From Propionivibrio hellwigii (lineage in GTDB: Bacteria > Pseudomonadota > Gammaproteobacteria > Burkholderiales > Rhodocyclaceae), in contig NZ_JBEUWX010000002.1 of the NCBI RefSeq assembly GCF_041770905.1, positions 868,001 to 932,000 of the forward strand: a stretch of 64,000 bases of DNA. The letters run 5' to 3'. The translations under genes and the position numbers were made by a program. The number at the start of each line of letters is the position of its first letter. The first letter of the stretch is position 1. The notes beneath the pieces are model-generated. The model did not search any database, was not told the origin of the DNA, and worked only from the letters and a program-made list of their open reading frames with translations. Below, in pieces: positions 33,680 to 42,737 of the stretch.

Positions 33680-34855
33680 ATGAAACGAACACGCATTTCT
33701 TCCCGCAAACGCATTTCCGCCAATGCCGTCGAACTGGGGCGGCTGGCCGTCTGCCTTGCCGAATCCGGCAGCCGGCTGGAAGATGCCTTTCTGGAAAAGC
33801 AACTGCGCGCGCTGATTCTGCAGCTGCTGGAAGACGGCGCGGAAGACGATCTCAACGCCGCACTCGACCGATTGTTCGACTCGCACGCCGCCGCGCATGA
33901 CTGCCTGGCCGACATGATCGAGGACTGCGCCGAATCGGTCACCCTGACGCATGAAGGGAAAACCGTCGATCTCATGCTGTTCTGCGTGCCGATTCTCGCC
34001 TGGTCGCGCTTTTCGATTCCTTCCGGCGCGATCCCGCGCAGTACGCAGCAGATGCTGGAAGTCCAGCTTGGCGCACACGTTTTTTCGGCGCATACGCAGA
34101 TCGCGCTGGCCGATTATCTGTTCAGCCCCGACCAGTTGCCGCATACCTTCGTCGATACCTGGCAGCTGATGCACACGCTTTCCCAGGCGGCGCTCAAGCG
34201 CCTGCCCGTGCATTTCGACGCCTCGAGCCTGCCGGAAACCAACCCGTTTTTGTCCGACACGCGCTATCTCATCGGCGCCATCGCCATAGCGCACGGCGAG
34301 CCGCTGTTTCACTGGAACGAAGACCTGCGCGCAACGCGCGAATCCGCGCTCAAGGAATGGACCCGGCAGGGCGGCCCCTGCCTGGAGCCGCTACTCACCG
34401 GCTGCGCCTTCCAGCCGCTGCTGGCCGATGCCTATCACGCCGCCTGCCGCGCCGCCGACATGGCCTCGCGCCCCTATTCGCTGCACGCTTCGATCGCCTT
34501 CCTGCAAACGATGCTCGGCAAATCGCCGGAATCACTGCGCGTGGTGGTCGGCGCCTTCTACGACAAGCGTCTCGAAGAGTACCGCATCAGCTTTGGCCCG
34601 CGTGACGGCGAGGCGATCTTTCACGGCGTCATCTGGCCGCTGCTCGGAAATGAGGATGAAAACACCGATGTCGTCACCGAGGTGGAAAACCTGCTGCGCG
34701 AAGCCGGCATCAAGGAAGTCATCGTGCACGAGCAGCAGTTTCCTTTTGAATTCTGCGATGACTGCGGCGCACCGCTCTACCCCAACGTGGAAGGCGAATC
34801 AGTGCATGCCGAACTGCCGGAGCAGAACAACCCGTCCTCGCAAACGCTGCATTGA
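33680..34855 (+). CDS. DUF2863 family protein
   Basis: A 391-residue protein that I recognise as DUF2863, a family largely confined to betaproteobacteria and of unknown function. It opens with basic MKRTRISSRKRISANAVEL and ends with a short region holding two cysteines, FCDDCGAPLYPN, which looks like half of a zinc ribbon. No membrane spans are apparent. A longer frame extends back through the repeat DNA to 33512, but ATG 33680 is where protein-like sequence begins. bioA follows after 82 bp. Confidence 0.75.
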   Translation: MKRTRISSRKRISANAVELGRLAVCLAESGSRLEDAFLEKQLRALILQLLEDGAEDDLNAALDRLFDSHAAAHDCLADMIEDCAESVTLTHEGKTVDLMLFCVPILAWSRFSIPSGAIPRSTQQMLEVQLGAHVFSAHTQIALADYLFSPDQLPHTFVDTWQLMHTLSQAALKRLPVHFDASSLPETNPFLSDTRYLIGAIAIAHGEPLFHWNEDLRATRESALKEWTRQGGPCLEPLLTGCAFQPLLADAYHAACRAADMASRPYSLHASIAFLQTMLGKSPESLRVVVGAFYDKRLEEYRISFGPRDGEAIFHGVIWPLLGNEDENTDVVTEVENLLREAGIKEVIVHEQQFPFEFCDDCGAPLYPNVEGESVHAELPEQNNPSSQTLH

Positions 34856-34937
34856 GAGGTATTAAGAATTCAGACGCAGGCGCCATGCACCGCCCCCGCT
34901 TCCACACCTCACCCTTTTACCAACTGACCGAAACGCC

Positions 34938-36275
34938 ATGAACAATACCGAACTCCTGCAACGCAGCCTTGCCGCCGTCTGGCATCCCTGCACCCAGATG
35001 AAACAGCACGTTAATACCGACGCGGGCGCACTGCCGCTCATCCCCATCGCGCGTGGCCAGGGCGCCTGGCTGTACGACTTCGACGGCAAGCGCTATCTCG
35101 ACGCCATCAGCTCGTGGTGGGTCAACCTGTTCGGTCACGCCAATCCGCGCATCAACGCCGCGCTGCGCGCCCAGCTCGACACCCTGGAGCACGTCATCCT
35201 CGCCGGCTTCACCCACCAGCCCGTCGTCACCCTTTCCGAACGCCTGGCAGCCTTGACGGACCATGCGCTGGGGCATTGCTTCTTCGCCTCCGACGGCGCC
35301 TCGGCCACGGAAATCGCACTGAAAATGTCTTTCCACAGTTGGCGCAATCGCGGCTTTGCGCAGAAAGACCAGTTTCTCAGCCTGGCCGGCGGCTACCACG
35401 GCGAAACGGTCGGCGCGCTGGCCGTCACCGACGTGGATATTTTCAAGGAAGCCTACGCGCCGCTGGTGCGCAGCGCGGCGACCCTGCCTTCGCCCGACGC
35501 GCGGCAGGCCCGGGACGGCGAAACGCCGGCCGACGTTGCCCGCCGCGCCGCCGCCGCGCTGGCGACGCATCTCGAACAGCATGGCGAGCACATCGCCGCG
35601 CTGATCGTCGAACCGCTCATCCAGTGCGCCAACGGCATGGTCATGTACGACCCGGAATACCTGCGCCTGGCGCGCGCCCTCTGCGACCGCCACAACGTCC
35701 ACCTGATCTGCGACGAAATTGCCGTCGGCTGCGGCCGCACCGGCACCTTCTTCGCCCATGAGCAGGCCGGCATCCGGCCGGACTTCCTCTGCCTCTCAAA
35801 AGGCATCTCGGGCGGCTACCTGCCGCTGTCCATCGTCATGACGACAAACCCGGTATATGAAGCCTTTTACGACGACGCCACCGCACGCGCCTTCCTGCAT
35901 TCGCACTCCTACACCGGCAATGCGCTCGCCTGCTGCGCCGCGCTGGCTACGCTCGACATCTTCGCGCAGGACGACGTGCTGGCGCAGAACCGGACGCGCG
36001 CGCAGAAAATCGCCGCTGCACTGGCGCCGCTGGCCGAGCATCCGCGCGTGCGTCACCTGCGCCAGCGCGGCATGATCGCCGCCTTTGACGTAGAAACCGA
36101 CGATCCCTGGTTTACGCGCACGTTCTACCGCGCGGCCCTCGCCCGCGAAACTCTGCTGCGCCCGATCGGCAACACGGTTTACGTCATGCCGCCGTACATC
36201 ATCGACGATGCCGAAATCGAACACCTCGGCCAGGCCGTGGCGGGCGCATTGACCGACACGCTGGGCGCCGCCTGA
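34938..36275 (+). CDS. bioA: Adenosylmethionine-8-amino-7-oxononanoate aminotransferase
   Basis: A 445-residue class III PLP aminotransferase of biotin synthesis, using SAM as amino donor to make 7,8-diaminopelargonate. Family motifs are VWHPCTQM at the N-terminus, YLDAISSWWVNLFGHANP, SDGASATEIALKM, LSLAGGYHGETVGAL, HLICDEIAVGCGRTG and the PLP lysine in LCLSKGISGGYLPLS. The length is normal. No other bio genes are in view. Confidence 0.96.
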   Translation: MNNTELLQRSLAAVWHPCTQMKQHVNTDAGALPLIPIARGQGAWLYDFDGKRYLDAISSWWVNLFGHANPRINAALRAQLDTLEHVILAGFTHQPVVTLSERLAALTDHALGHCFFASDGASATEIALKMSFHSWRNRGFAQKDQFLSLAGGYHGETVGALAVTDVDIFKEAYAPLVRSAATLPSPDARQARDGETPADVARRAAAALATHLEQHGEHIAALIVEPLIQCANGMVMYDPEYLRLARALCDRHNVHLICDEIAVGCGRTGTFFAHEQAGIRPDFLCLSKGISGGYLPLSIVMTTNPVYEAFYDDATARAFLHSHSYTGNALACCAALATLDIFAQDDVLAQNRTRAQKIAAALAPLAEHPRVRHLRQRGMIAAFDVETDDPWFTRTFYRAALARETLLRPIGNTVYVMPPYIIDDAEIEHLGQAVAGALTDTLGAA

Positions 36276-36332
36276 ATTTTCCGCCTTCGCCGCACATCCA
36301 CCACACTTTCACACTTCCGCTGTTCGCACAGC

Positions 36333-36896
36333 ATGCCGCCGAAAGTCATCGCCCGAAAAAGCGCCCTGCACGGACGCGGCCTTTTTGCCGCCAGAGACCT
36401 GGCCGCCGACGAAAGGCTGATCGAATACACGGGGCAACGCTATGCCAAAGGCGAGTTCCCGGACATGAAAGTCGACGGCCTGACCAAATTCCTTGGTCTC
36501 TCCGACGGCACAGGCATCGACGGCACCGGCTGGGCCGCGCTCGCCAACCACAGCTGCGAACCGAACTGCGAGCTGCGCGAAGAAGTCGGCACAGGACGCA
36601 ATGGACGCAGCGGGCACGATGGGCGCGGCGGACACGGCCGGGGGAAACTGCACGCCTGGCTCTACGCCCTGCGCGACATCAGGTGCGGCGAAGAGCTGGT
36701 GTGGGACTACCGCCTGGACGTGCGCTCGAGAAAAGACGCCTACTCGCGCTGGGCCTGCACCTGCGGCGCAAAAACCTGCCGCGGCACCATGGCCAACCCG
36801 GAAGGATTGCGCCAACGCACACGCGCCACAAAGCCCAACAACACCCCCCAACCCCAAGCGGATGTCGGCAAGCCCCACGACGCACGGCAACGCTGA
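36333..36896 (+). CDS. SET-domain protein-lysine methyltransferase
   Basis: A 187-residue SET protein. SAM-binding and catalytic motifs are clear: HGRGLFAARDLAADE (about residue 10), NHSCEPNCELRE (about 72) and EELVWDYRLDV (about 118). A post-SET zinc-type Cys cluster, CTCGAKTCRGTM (about 137), follows. Targets of bacterial SET proteins are mostly unknown (ribosomal or DNA-binding proteins in some cases). Between residues about 84 and 100 lies a Gly/Arg/His run encoded by 9-bp tandem repeats (36591-36645). It is 57 bp after bioA and possibly in its transcript. Confidence 0.88.
   Translation: MPPKVIARKSALHGRGLFAARDLAADERLIEYTGQRYAKGEFPDMKVDGLTKFLGLSDGTGIDGTGWAALANHSCEPNCELREEVGTGRNGRSGHDGRGGHGRGKLHAWLYALRDIRCGEELVWDYRLDVRSRKDAYSRWACTCGAKTCRGTMANPEGLRQRTRATKPNNTPQPQADVGKPHDARQR
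36591..36645. repeat. 9-bp imperfect tandem repeat inside the SET gene
   Basis: Units ACGCAATGG, ACGCAGCGG, GCACGATGG, GCGCGGCGG and ACACGGCCG follow one another and encode Gly-Arg/His-x triplets between the NHSCEPNC motif and the next strand, which is a likely surface loop. Confidence 0.75.
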
Positions 36897-37231
36897 GGGT
36901 TTGGTATAGCCAACTTCAGCAGCAGATCGGACACCACTTCGCCCATCGATTACCGGGCCTGCCAAAACTTTTATAACGGCGAATAAAATACGCCGCCAGG
37001 CACGCCACCCTTCAGGCGGCTTTGCCCAAAAACAGATTAGGGATTTTCAGGAAGTTTGCGCCTAAAGCAGATCAAGCAGCTACCGTTTCAATCGTGTACA
37101 AAAGCAGGCATCCTGACTTAAAACAAACAGCAGCAAATGGCGGCAGTACCTGTTTTTGCTTAGCATTTCAGGAAGTTAGCATGTAGTTAGTACATGTTTG
37201 CTTCCTAAGCCCCCAGTTTTTTATTGCCTCA
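36897..37231. other. SET-hypothetical intergenic
   Basis: 335 bp with no gene or known repeat recognised. Base composition falls from GC-rich to AT-rich across it, marking the left edge of an AT-rich insert. Confidence 0.5.
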
Positions 37232-37768
37232 TCAATGAAAAGACTTCACCAGAGACCGGATTTTTTGTGCATATTTTTCGCAGGCAACATGGCCACGGTT
37301 TCCGGGCGAAGTAAGATTTCCAACAAACGTCCAGTCCCAATTGGCAAGCATTGCTTCATCAAAAGAATCAGATTTTTTTGAAAGTGTATCAACGGCGGCC
37401 AGCATATCCTTCCCTCCATTTTCATCTCCGAGAAGGCATCTTGCATAACCGTGATAATAACTGAACTTTATAATATTTAACTCTTCTTCATTGGCTGAGT
37501 TTCTTTTTAAAGTATCGACAGCTTTTGTATATAAATTTTCAATTTTGTTCAGTATTTCCGATTTATTGGAATCTCCTAAGGCAGCTCCCCTACTGAACCT
37601 ATTGGCTATATATAACATATTTTCTATAAATGAATAGGCCTCCTGATGTATATCTTTATGATTTCTTGATAATCTAACAAGATCATCAACATCCATTTGG
37701 ATATCATCAAAATCTTTGGCAATGTGTATAGGTAATCGATTGATAATGGCTATTTTTTTCTGAAGCAA
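37232..37768 (-). CDS. Hypothetical AT-rich protein, possibly truncated
   Basis: A frame of 178 residues if a TTG at 37768 is used; the first ATG is codon 25 (37696). I do not recognise the family. The sequence is mixed alpha-helical (NKIENLYTKAVDTLKRN, YYHGYARCLLGDENGGKDML), reminiscent of a TPR-like fold, with no signal peptide or membrane span. The protein-like sequence begins before any ATG, which suggests a lost 5' end. GC content is far below the neighbourhood, so this is probably imported DNA. Confidence 0.45.
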   Translation of the reverse strand: MLQKKIAIINRLPIHIAKDFDDIQMDVDDLVRLSRNHKDIHQEAYSFIENMLYIANRFSRGAALGDSNKSEILNKIENLYTKAVDTLKRNSANEEELNIIKFSYYHGYARCLLGDENGGKDMLAAVDTLSKKSDSFDEAMLANWDWTFVGNLTSPGNRGHVACEKYAQKIRSLVKSFH

Positions 37769-37818
37769 AAATAAATACTCATTAGAGCTTTTGGGGTATT
37801 ATTTTAAACCATATTTGA

Positions 37819-38076
37819 TTAGATTAACGGCAGAATAACCCCCCATTTAAAATCATCAACATGATCGTTCATATATAACAAAGAGATAATTAGCGCGTTC
37901 AGATCATCATAGGCGCTTTTCTTTCGGTATAATCTCGGCGTATCATACAAAGTAATAGCACTTTTAAGCATAAACCCTTTTTTAACAGGCACGAGTTGTT
38001 CAACAAACTTTCTCGATGTATTGTCTAAAGCCCATTCAATGTATATTGTTTCAGCAATAATTGCTAGAAAGACCAA
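37819..38076 (-). pseudogene. AT-rich fragment, hypothetical
   Basis: An 85-codon frame with only a TTG start and an in-frame stop close upstream, ending DFKWGVILPLI. The N-terminal segment (MVFLAIIAETIYIEW) is hydrophobic. It lies 50 bp before the preceding hypothetical on the same strand and with similar base composition. The two could be remains of one cassette. Not recognised. Confidence 0.35.
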
Positions 38077-38439
38077 CCCGACGCACTATAACAAACGTTT
38101 CAATTAATTTACCCCCTAATTTTAGAAAAACTATAAACCTATTAATATTTCAGGTATCCAGAATTTCCGGGCTTTTGAGGAAATATCCTATCTAGTTCAA
38201 TCCGCTTCTATCCGGCAAGACTGGATGAGTGAAGGAAATCGCTAAGCCACGGATGATGCAGGCAGGCTAGTCCTGCATTACCTGCCTGTCAATGGCCTAA
38301 AACAGGGAGTGTGGAAAGATGCAGCGGTGCGGCGTTTCTTAAGCTTCTGGGGCGTGGCTCTGTACGGAAAGAAGTAGCGGATGCGGTGTTTCTTAAGTTT
38401 GAGCGTGGTTTTATCTGCGGCATCCGACCGGCTAAATTG

Positions 38440-38600
38440 GCCGCCCGCAAGCCCGCGTCCATAGAGCGTTTGCGGGCAAGCAGGCCGGAAACCCACGTAA
38501 ATAGTGGGCTAGAGGATAGGTCACTCGGAAATGCCCATAAACAGTGTGCTAGCGGGCAGCCCTTCCGGAGATGCCCGTTTTACGCGGGGTTTAGAACTTG
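38440..38600. repeat. 39-bp periodic repeats (block VII)
   Basis: About four units (CCCGCGTCCATAGAGCG, CCCACGTAAATAGTGGGC, GCCCATAAACAGTGTGC, GCCCGTTTTACGCGGGG) of the GTGGGCTAGCGGGCAG subtype that also occurs in the rhs gene and at 19688-19850. The rest of 38077-38919 holds no gene I can support. Confidence 0.7.
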
Positions 38601-38919
38601 TCCTTTCGCATACCATGAAACTGCACCAGCCGATGCTTGGCATAACTCCAGAAAAACCGTTGACACTTGCAGGACTAAGATTATTCCTATAACCTTCTTA
38701 GACCTCTTGGAGGCGTCTCTTGGTGCTGATTGGAAAAATGCAGGTTTTGTTACACTATGTCTCTGGAGAGTTTTTTCTAGATGTTCCCGTCGGCGCGTAG
38801 TGTGGCTGACACAGACATGGCTCATGAATGATTAGGCGGCCAAACTGACAATTCAGTCCTCACAATTTTTCACCAGGAATCCGGAGATTTGCCGTTCCTC
38901 AGATGTAGCGTTGAACAAA

Positions 38920-39129
38920 ATGCAGATCGCTGATTTTTTCCGGCTGGCACAAAAGGTCTCACTACAGGAACTGAACAAAAATCACTATTTTGCCCCCTGC
39001 CATCTTGAAGGAAAACTTCAGCGTGGTAAAACATCGTGCTTCTGGAAAATCCAGGCTAGTGCAATTGGCGAAATCACCTGCGGAGGGGCAACCACCTACT
39101 TTGCATGTGATGATGAAACCTGTTACTAA
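38920..39129 (+). CDS. Small hypothetical protein upstream of vgrG
   Basis: A 69-residue protein (MQIADFFRLAQKV...) with HYFAPCHLEGKL, CFWKIQAS and a Cys-rich end, TCGGATTYFACDDETCY. The dense aromatic and Cys pattern looks like a real folded small protein, perhaps an orphan immunity protein given its place at the edge of the T6SS island. The ORF could open at TTG 38911. I do not recognise the family. Confidence 0.5.
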   Translation: MQIADFFRLAQKVSLQELNKNHYFAPCHLEGKLQRGKTSCFWKIQASAIGEITCGGATTYFACDDETCY

Positions 39130-39290
39130 ATATTTGAATAATGGCAAGCGGTCATGAAAGATACTTTACCGATAACCTGGTATAGCGCTATCTCCCTCAA
39201 TAGGTCCCCCCGGCATAAATACCCTGCATTCTTCTCGCGGCGTTGTTTTCTGGCGCGGCATAGGTATATACAATTAGAAAGGATTTTCCC

Positions 39291-41582
39291 ATGAACCGAC
39301 TACTGACATCGCATCTGGGGGGAGAGGGAAAACTCAAGGCGGTCTGGCTAGAAGGGACAGAAGCGCTCAGCACCCTCTACCGGATCCGCGTCCGGCTCAT
39401 CAGCGAAGACGGCCAGATCGACTGCCAGAAACTGTTGGGGGAAGCGGGCAGTGTAGAACTACTCGCTGCGGGGGGCGCCAAACGCTACTTCAGCGGCCAG
39501 ATTGTCCGCATGGGCGCCTTGGGCAAAGCCGGGCGCTACTACCGCTACGAAGCGCATCTATCCCCCAAACTCTGGCATGCCGGACGCACCAGCGACTTTC
39601 GCATCTGGCAAAACCTCACCGTCAAGGAAATTGCCGAAGAGCTCCTTGGCAAACACGCCATCCGCCACGACTGGCGTACCAAAAACGCGCTCAAACGCTG
39701 GGAATACAAAGTCCAGTACGGCGAAACCGACCTTGAATTCCTCGAACGGCTACTTGCCCACGAAGGTCTCTACTACTGGTTCGAACACAAAAAGGGCGGC
39801 GAGAGACTCATCATTGCCGACCACTTCACCACCCCGGACACCTACCCTGGCTACGAAAACGTCCTCTACTGCCCGCCGGACGAAGCGCGCGAAGACGAAG
39901 ATCACTACTGGGACTGGAACCTCTCCCGCCGCCCTGAACCGGGGCGCTACACCCAGGGCGACTACGACTTCAAAAAACCGGCCAAAGACCTCACCACCGG
40001 CCATAGCGACCCGCGCGGCCACCTCTTTGACCAATACGAAAGATACGCCTACCCTGGCAACTACACCGACCCGGGAGAGGGCGAGCAGTACGCCATCGCT
40101 CGACTGGAAGCCCTGCAAGCCGGGCAGGATCTCATCACCCTCACCGGCAAAGTACGCGGCGCCCTGCCCGGCTACCGCTTCACCCTAAGGAACCACCCGC
40201 GGGAAGAACAAAACCGCGAACTACTCGTCGTCCGCGCCGACTACCGGGCCACTGACAACGATTATGAGGCCTGGGGGGAACGGGAAGAAGCCGGCTACCA
40301 GGTCATCGTCAAGGCCCAGCCGGCCGATAAAGGCTACCGGCCGCTGGCGCGGAGTGGCCCGCGCGCCCGCGGGCCGGAGACCGCTGTCGTTGTCGGCCCG
40401 GCCGGAGAAGAAATCCATACCGACGAATACGGCCGGGTCAAGGTGCATTTCCACTGGGATCGTTACGGCAAGAAAGACGGCAGCGACTCCTGCTGGATCC
40501 GGGTAGCCAGTCCCTGGGCGGGGAGCAACTTCGGCGGCATCCACATCCCGCGCATCGGCCAGGAAGTCATTGTCGATTACGAATACGGCGACCCGGATCG
40601 TCCGCTCATTACCGGACGGGTCTATAACGCCGCCCAAATGCCTCCGTGGGAATTGCCGGCCAACAAGACCCAGTCCGGGTTTCTCACCCGCTCGAGCAAA
40701 GGCGGCGCGCCCGGAGAAGGACTGCGTGATGGCGCCGGCGCGGCCAACGCCCTGCGCTTTGAAGACAAGGCCGGCGCCGAACAGCTTTGGCTGCACGCCC
40801 AGAAAGACCAGCTCACTGAAGTGGAGCACGACGAAGACAAATGGGTGGGACAGGATCGCAGAAAGGAAATCGACCGCGATGAGTTCAGCACTATCCACCG
40901 CGACAGAACGGAAGTGGTCGATCGTAATGAAAAGATCAATGTGCATGGCTGGCGCACGGAGGAAGTTGATCTTGATGAGACCATTACCATCCATCAGAAC
41001 CGGAAAGAACGCGTCGATCACAACGAGACCATTTCTATCGGCGATAACCGCAACGAGAATGTCGGGAAGAATGAACGGGTCGAGATTGGCATTGATCAGT
41101 CGCTCAAGGTTGGCAAAAACCGGGACAAGACTGTCGTCAAGCACGAGAAGGACAGTATTGGGAAAATGAAATTCGAGCGCATCGGCATGGGACTAATGCA
41201 GAATATCGGCATTTTCCGGATGAGCAATATCGGCGCGGCCTACAACCTCAATGTGGGCATGAGCATGATGACCAACACAGGCATGATGCGCATCGACACC
41301 GTAGGGCTAAAGCATACGCATACGGTAGGCAGCGAATATACACTTAACGTCAAAGGCATCGGCAAAGGAGCAGGCTCTTCATTGATCATGAATAGCACAA
41401 GCATCACCTTCAAAGTAGGCGCGAGCACGCTGACGATGAAAGAAGACGGTAGCATTCAGATTGAGGGCAAAGAAATCTCGGTACTGGCCTCGGGCAAGCT
41501 TTTGCAAGACGGCAAAGAAGGCGTACAGATTACTGGCGGCCCCAGTGTCGTGGTTAAGGCTCAAGAAATTGACCTGAACTAA
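39291..41582 (+). CDS. vgrG: T6SS spike protein VgrG, copy 1
   Basis: A 763-residue VgrG. The gp27-like part covers residues ~1-370 (LEGTEALSTLYRIRVRLIS, VQYGETDLEFLERLLAHEG, YYWFEHK). A gp5 OB-fold follows around 375-470 (GRVKVHFHWDRYGKKD, WIRVASPWAGSNFGG, IPRIGQEVIVDYEYGDPDRP). A C-terminal beta-helix of short repeats (NRNENVGKNERV and so on) then leads to a copy-specific tip from about residue 620, rich in MxNIG/VG repeats and ending VKAQEIDLN. VgrG trimers tip the T6SS tube and carry effectors. DNA from the start to ~41157 is almost identical to copies 2 and 3. Confidence 0.96.
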   Translation: MNRLLTSHLGGEGKLKAVWLEGTEALSTLYRIRVRLISEDGQIDCQKLLGEAGSVELLAAGGAKRYFSGQIVRMGALGKAGRYYRYEAHLSPKLWHAGRTSDFRIWQNLTVKEIAEELLGKHAIRHDWRTKNALKRWEYKVQYGETDLEFLERLLAHEGLYYWFEHKKGGERLIIADHFTTPDTYPGYENVLYCPPDEAREDEDHYWDWNLSRRPEPGRYTQGDYDFKKPAKDLTTGHSDPRGHLFDQYERYAYPGNYTDPGEGEQYAIARLEALQAGQDLITLTGKVRGALPGYRFTLRNHPREEQNRELLVVRADYRATDNDYEAWGEREEAGYQVIVKAQPADKGYRPLARSGPRARGPETAVVVGPAGEEIHTDEYGRVKVHFHWDRYGKKDGSDSCWIRVASPWAGSNFGGIHIPRIGQEVIVDYEYGDPDRPLITGRVYNAAQMPPWELPANKTQSGFLTRSSKGGAPGEGLRDGAGAANALRFEDKAGAEQLWLHAQKDQLTEVEHDEDKWVGQDRRKEIDRDEFSTIHRDRTEVVDRNEKINVHGWRTEEVDLDETITIHQNRKERVDHNETISIGDNRNENVGKNERVEIGIDQSLKVGKNRDKTVVKHEKDSIGKMKFERIGMGLMQNIGIFRMSNIGAAYNLNVGMSMMTNTGMMRIDTVGLKHTHTVGSEYTLNVKGIGKGAGSSLIMNSTSITFKVGASTLTMKEDGSIQIEGKEISVLASGKLLQDGKEGVQITGGPSVVVKAQEIDLN

Positions 41583-41612
41583 AAGAAACGTTGCATATGG
41601 AAGTGGATATCT

Positions 41613-42737
41613 ATGGACGTGAATAACTGCTCGCCATTCCCGCACATGGTCTTTGAGAAGGCCACCACCCGCAACAGGCACTTTGATGTCATGGTGGTTG
41701 CCGCCACATGCGATCTGGTACACGGCCAGCTGGCACCGATCTCGCAGACGCAACGCTCCATTACCTGCGCTGACCGGTATGCCGGCCATCCTCGGACAAG
41801 CGCCTTGCTGGAAGAAACCCACCTCATCGTGGGTAAAAAACGCTGTGACATTCATCTGCTGGGGCATGCGTATACCCAAGGCTGCCAAGCCCAGCAGCGC
41901 TGGCCCGTTGGTGTGCGGGTAGGTAATCTGGTCAAGACAGCAACCGTCACAGGACCACGTCACTGGCAATGGAGCCTGCGGCAAGGCTGGCATTTGAGTC
42001 AGCCTGAACCAGTACAACAAGTAGCTCTGCACATGGGCATGGCCTATGGCGGGCATACTCGACGAGCTAATTACCAAGGCCCGGCCAGCGACGACCTGCA
42101 CGACGACCAAGCCTTTGACACCTATAAACCAAACCCCGTAGGCAAAGGCTATCTCGACCCTCGTGCACTGTCTCGCGCACAGGTATACCCGGCAGCACAA
42201 ATTGAATCTTTGGAAAACCCCATACAGGATATACGCAAGCGCTACCAGCCTGTAGCTTTTGGCCCTTTGCCGCGCTGGCATCCGCAAAGGGCAAAACATG
42301 CCGGCACTTACGATGAGCAGTGGAGACAAGCGCACGCACCCTATCTGCCGCAAGACTTTGACTTTGCGTTCTACCAATCTGCCCAGCCAGACCTGATAGC
42401 CCTTGGCTGGCTTGATGGAGATGAGCCATTGGTTTTGCACGGCTGTTTACCTGAAGGCAGACTGGAAACACTGCTGCCGGGCATTCGCATGCTGGCAGTT
42501 CTAACAGACGCACGAGGCGTCAGCCAAAGCGCAGCCTTGCGGCTCGACACCCTCAATATCCATCTGGACCAGCGGCAAATACAGCTAATCTGGCGTTACG
42601 CCGTGCCCAAAGACTGGCAACTGGCCAAACTCCTTCTGGCCGCGATTCCAAACAGCTCTAGGGGCCATAGTCAAACACGCCCTGTGTACTACACCCATCA
42701 CTACAGCCCAAAGCGCCAAAGGGGGCCGCATGGCTGA
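41613..42737 (+). CDS. DUF2169 T6SS adaptor/chaperone, copy 1
   Basis: A 374-residue DUF2169 protein, a family that in Agrobacterium helps load a PAAR-linked effector onto VgrG. Conserved landmarks are ICADRYAGHPRTSALLEETHLIVGKKRCDI, TVTGPRHWQW, AYGGHT and LPQDFDFAFYQSAQPDLIA. It lies 30 bp after vgrG and overlaps the effector gene by 8 bp (ATGGCTGA), consistent with coupled translation and a dedicated adaptor role. Confidence 0.88.
   Translation: MDVNNCSPFPHMVFEKATTRNRHFDVMVVAATCDLVHGQLAPISQTQRSITCADRYAGHPRTSALLEETHLIVGKKRCDIHLLGHAYTQGCQAQQRWPVGVRVGNLVKTATVTGPRHWQWSLRQGWHLSQPEPVQQVALHMGMAYGGHTRRANYQGPASDDLHDDQAFDTYKPNPVGKGYLDPRALSRAQVYPAAQIESLENPIQDIRKRYQPVAFGPLPRWHPQRAKHAGTYDEQWRQAHAPYLPQDFDFAFYQSAQPDLIALGWLDGDEPLVLHGCLPEGRLETLLPGIRMLAVLTDARGVSQSAALRLDTLNIHLDQRQIQLIWRYAVPKDWQLAKLLLAAIPNSSRGHSQTRPVYYTHHYSPKRQRGPHG

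Noticed and set aside
40221..41144. Long minus-strand open frame (307 codons) opposite vgrG1, and equivalents at 48374-49297 and 53693-54388
   Set aside because: It recurs wherever the vgrG sequence does and reflects its codon bias; no ribosome site and no independent family features.
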